Assembly (NCBI GenBank): GCA_011050235.1
Contig: DRGC01000076.1
Span: forward strand, 1 to 64,000
From: Phycisphaerae bacterium
GTDB lineage: Bacteria; Planctomycetota; Phycisphaerae; SM23-33
Reading direction: 5' to 3'
DNA length: 64,000 bases
The notes under the pieces were generated by a model. It had not been told where the DNA came from. It worked only from the letters and a program-made list of their open reading frames with translations, and searched no databases. Position 1 is the first letter of the stretch. Every line of letters begins with the position of its first letter. Positions 63,583 to 64,000 of this stretch are shown piece by piece. The position numbers and the translations under genes were made by a program.

Positions 63583-63903
63583 TCAACTGCTGAATCCTCA
63601 CCGACCGGCTGCGATCGGTCAATCACTGTCGCCCCTTCGGGGCTCTTGTCCTGTGAGGCTCCTTTTCCGGGGGCTGACGCCCCCGGCTATTCACTTCCGG
63701 CCCGTCGGGCCTTTGTCGGTGCTGCTTTCAGCGGCCGTCTGTGATTCGATGCACCATCCGTTCTCTCGAACGGGACCGGGTGTATCTGGCCCCTCCCGAG
63801 CTGGTGCGGGTGTATCTGGCCCCGAAGGGGCCCAGGTGAGTAGCCGGGGGCGTTAGCCCCCGGGCCAAGGAGCCAAGAGGGCTCAGCCCCGAAGGGGCGG
63901 TAG
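63583..63903. repeat. REP-like cluster (two inverted REPs)
   Basis: 321 bases without a gene. Symmetric order: GCCCC-TTC-GGGGC (63631-63643), CCGGGGGC-TGAC-GCCCCCGG (63667-63686), then CCGGGGGC-GTTA-GCCCCCGG (63844-63863), GCCCC-GAA-GGGGC (63886-63898). Inside is a 17-bp direct repeat CGGGTGTATCTGGCCCC at 63777-63793 and 63807-63823. It adjoins a REP-associated transposase end. Confidence 0.85.
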
Positions 63904-64000
63904 TCATGCTGAGATATACTTCTCATCAAACGCGACCTCATGTCGTCGAAGCAACTCGACGAGTTCTTCCTCAAAGGAGACCTTCCGGTGATGGTCTTGC
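63904..64000 (-). CDS. REP-associated tyrosine transposase (IS200-like), C-terminal end only
   Basis: The frame enters from the right edge and stops at TGA 63906-63904, leaving 31 residues with QDHHRKVSFEEELVELL and RRHEVAFDEKYIS. This is the typical C-terminus of RAYT/Y1 transposases (HHR..SF.EE...LL..H...FDE.Y). Catalytic HUH and Tyr residues would lie outside the window. These single-domain enzymes move or maintain REP palindromes, and a REP-like cluster lies immediately next to the stop codon. It is not possible to say whether the gene is intact. Confidence 0.78.
   Translation of the reverse strand, partial: QDHHRKVSFEEELVELLRRHEVAFDEKYISA

Overview
The window is high-GC (roughly 60-65%) bacterial chromosome. 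It most likely comes from a planctomycete of the Phycisphaerae type. The reasons are secreted proteins with PEP-CTERM sorting tails, dockerin-like Ca-binding repeats, a pseudopilin of the kind that is very abundant in planctomycetes, a GHL6-type glycoside hydrolase, and palindromic intergenic repeats. Most genes are housekeeping and chromosomal. No rRNA, CRISPR array, prophage or plasmid functions were seen.

Layout. 1-2.4 kb: two secreted PEP-CTERM proteins on the minus strand, the first cut by the window edge with its PEP motif on the last bases. 2.8-8.3 kb: phoH, pgpH (7TM-HD phosphodiesterase) and ybeY, with a minus-strand GT87 glycosyltransferase between them. 8.3-12.6 kb: comF and a HEAT-like membrane protein (minus), divergent from fumC. 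12.6-13.1 kb: palindromic repeats. 13.1-17 kb: a minus-strand run of cyclophilin, ACT-malic enzyme, Gfo/Idh/MocA oxidoreductase and ThuA-like protein. 17.1-22.6 kb: SRP RNA, dnaX, ybaB, a four-helix-bundle cassette, recR and rpoN. 22.6-27.3 kb: pterin carbinolamine dehydratase, rsgA, nfo, a palindromic element and a PpiD/SurA-like protein. 27.4-31.7 kb: tRNA-Phe, C-terminal processing protease, tsaD, larB, nnrD.

31.7-40 kb is the most interesting stretch. It holds a BtuF-BtuC fusion and its BtuD ATPase, then ribF and nrnA. A complete cobalamin riboswitch with an intrinsic terminator follows. Directly downstream are a secreted DUF4465 PEP-CTERM protein, a second surface protein with dockerin-like repeats and a PEP-CTERM tail, and a pseudopilin. 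The second surface protein resembles surface proteins found in B12-uptake loci of other phyla. I infer a B12-repressed, surface-anchored cobalamin capture system feeding an ABC importer; no TonB-dependent BtuB receptor is visible in the window.

40-49.3 kb: inverted 8-bp repeat arrays, tRNA-Ser, clpB, a UroD-like protein, a compound palindromic element between 32-bp direct repeats, two paralogous exported proteins and a GHL6-type hydrolase. 49.5-53.1 kb: an operator-like promoter, a membrane protein, a small winged-helix regulator, a CreD-like protein and an FAD-dependent reductase. 53.2-63.6 kb: fhs, a SPOR/TPR lipoprotein, two TPR proteins, an aminotransferase, a coiled-coil membrane protein and gatB. 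The right edge has a symmetric REP-like cluster and the C-terminal end of a REP-associated (IS200-like) transposase.

Other points of note: dnaX contains a run of ten A residues at the position expected for tau/gamma slippage, and the four-helix-bundle gene between ybaB and recR is framed by 29-bp imperfect inverted repeats.
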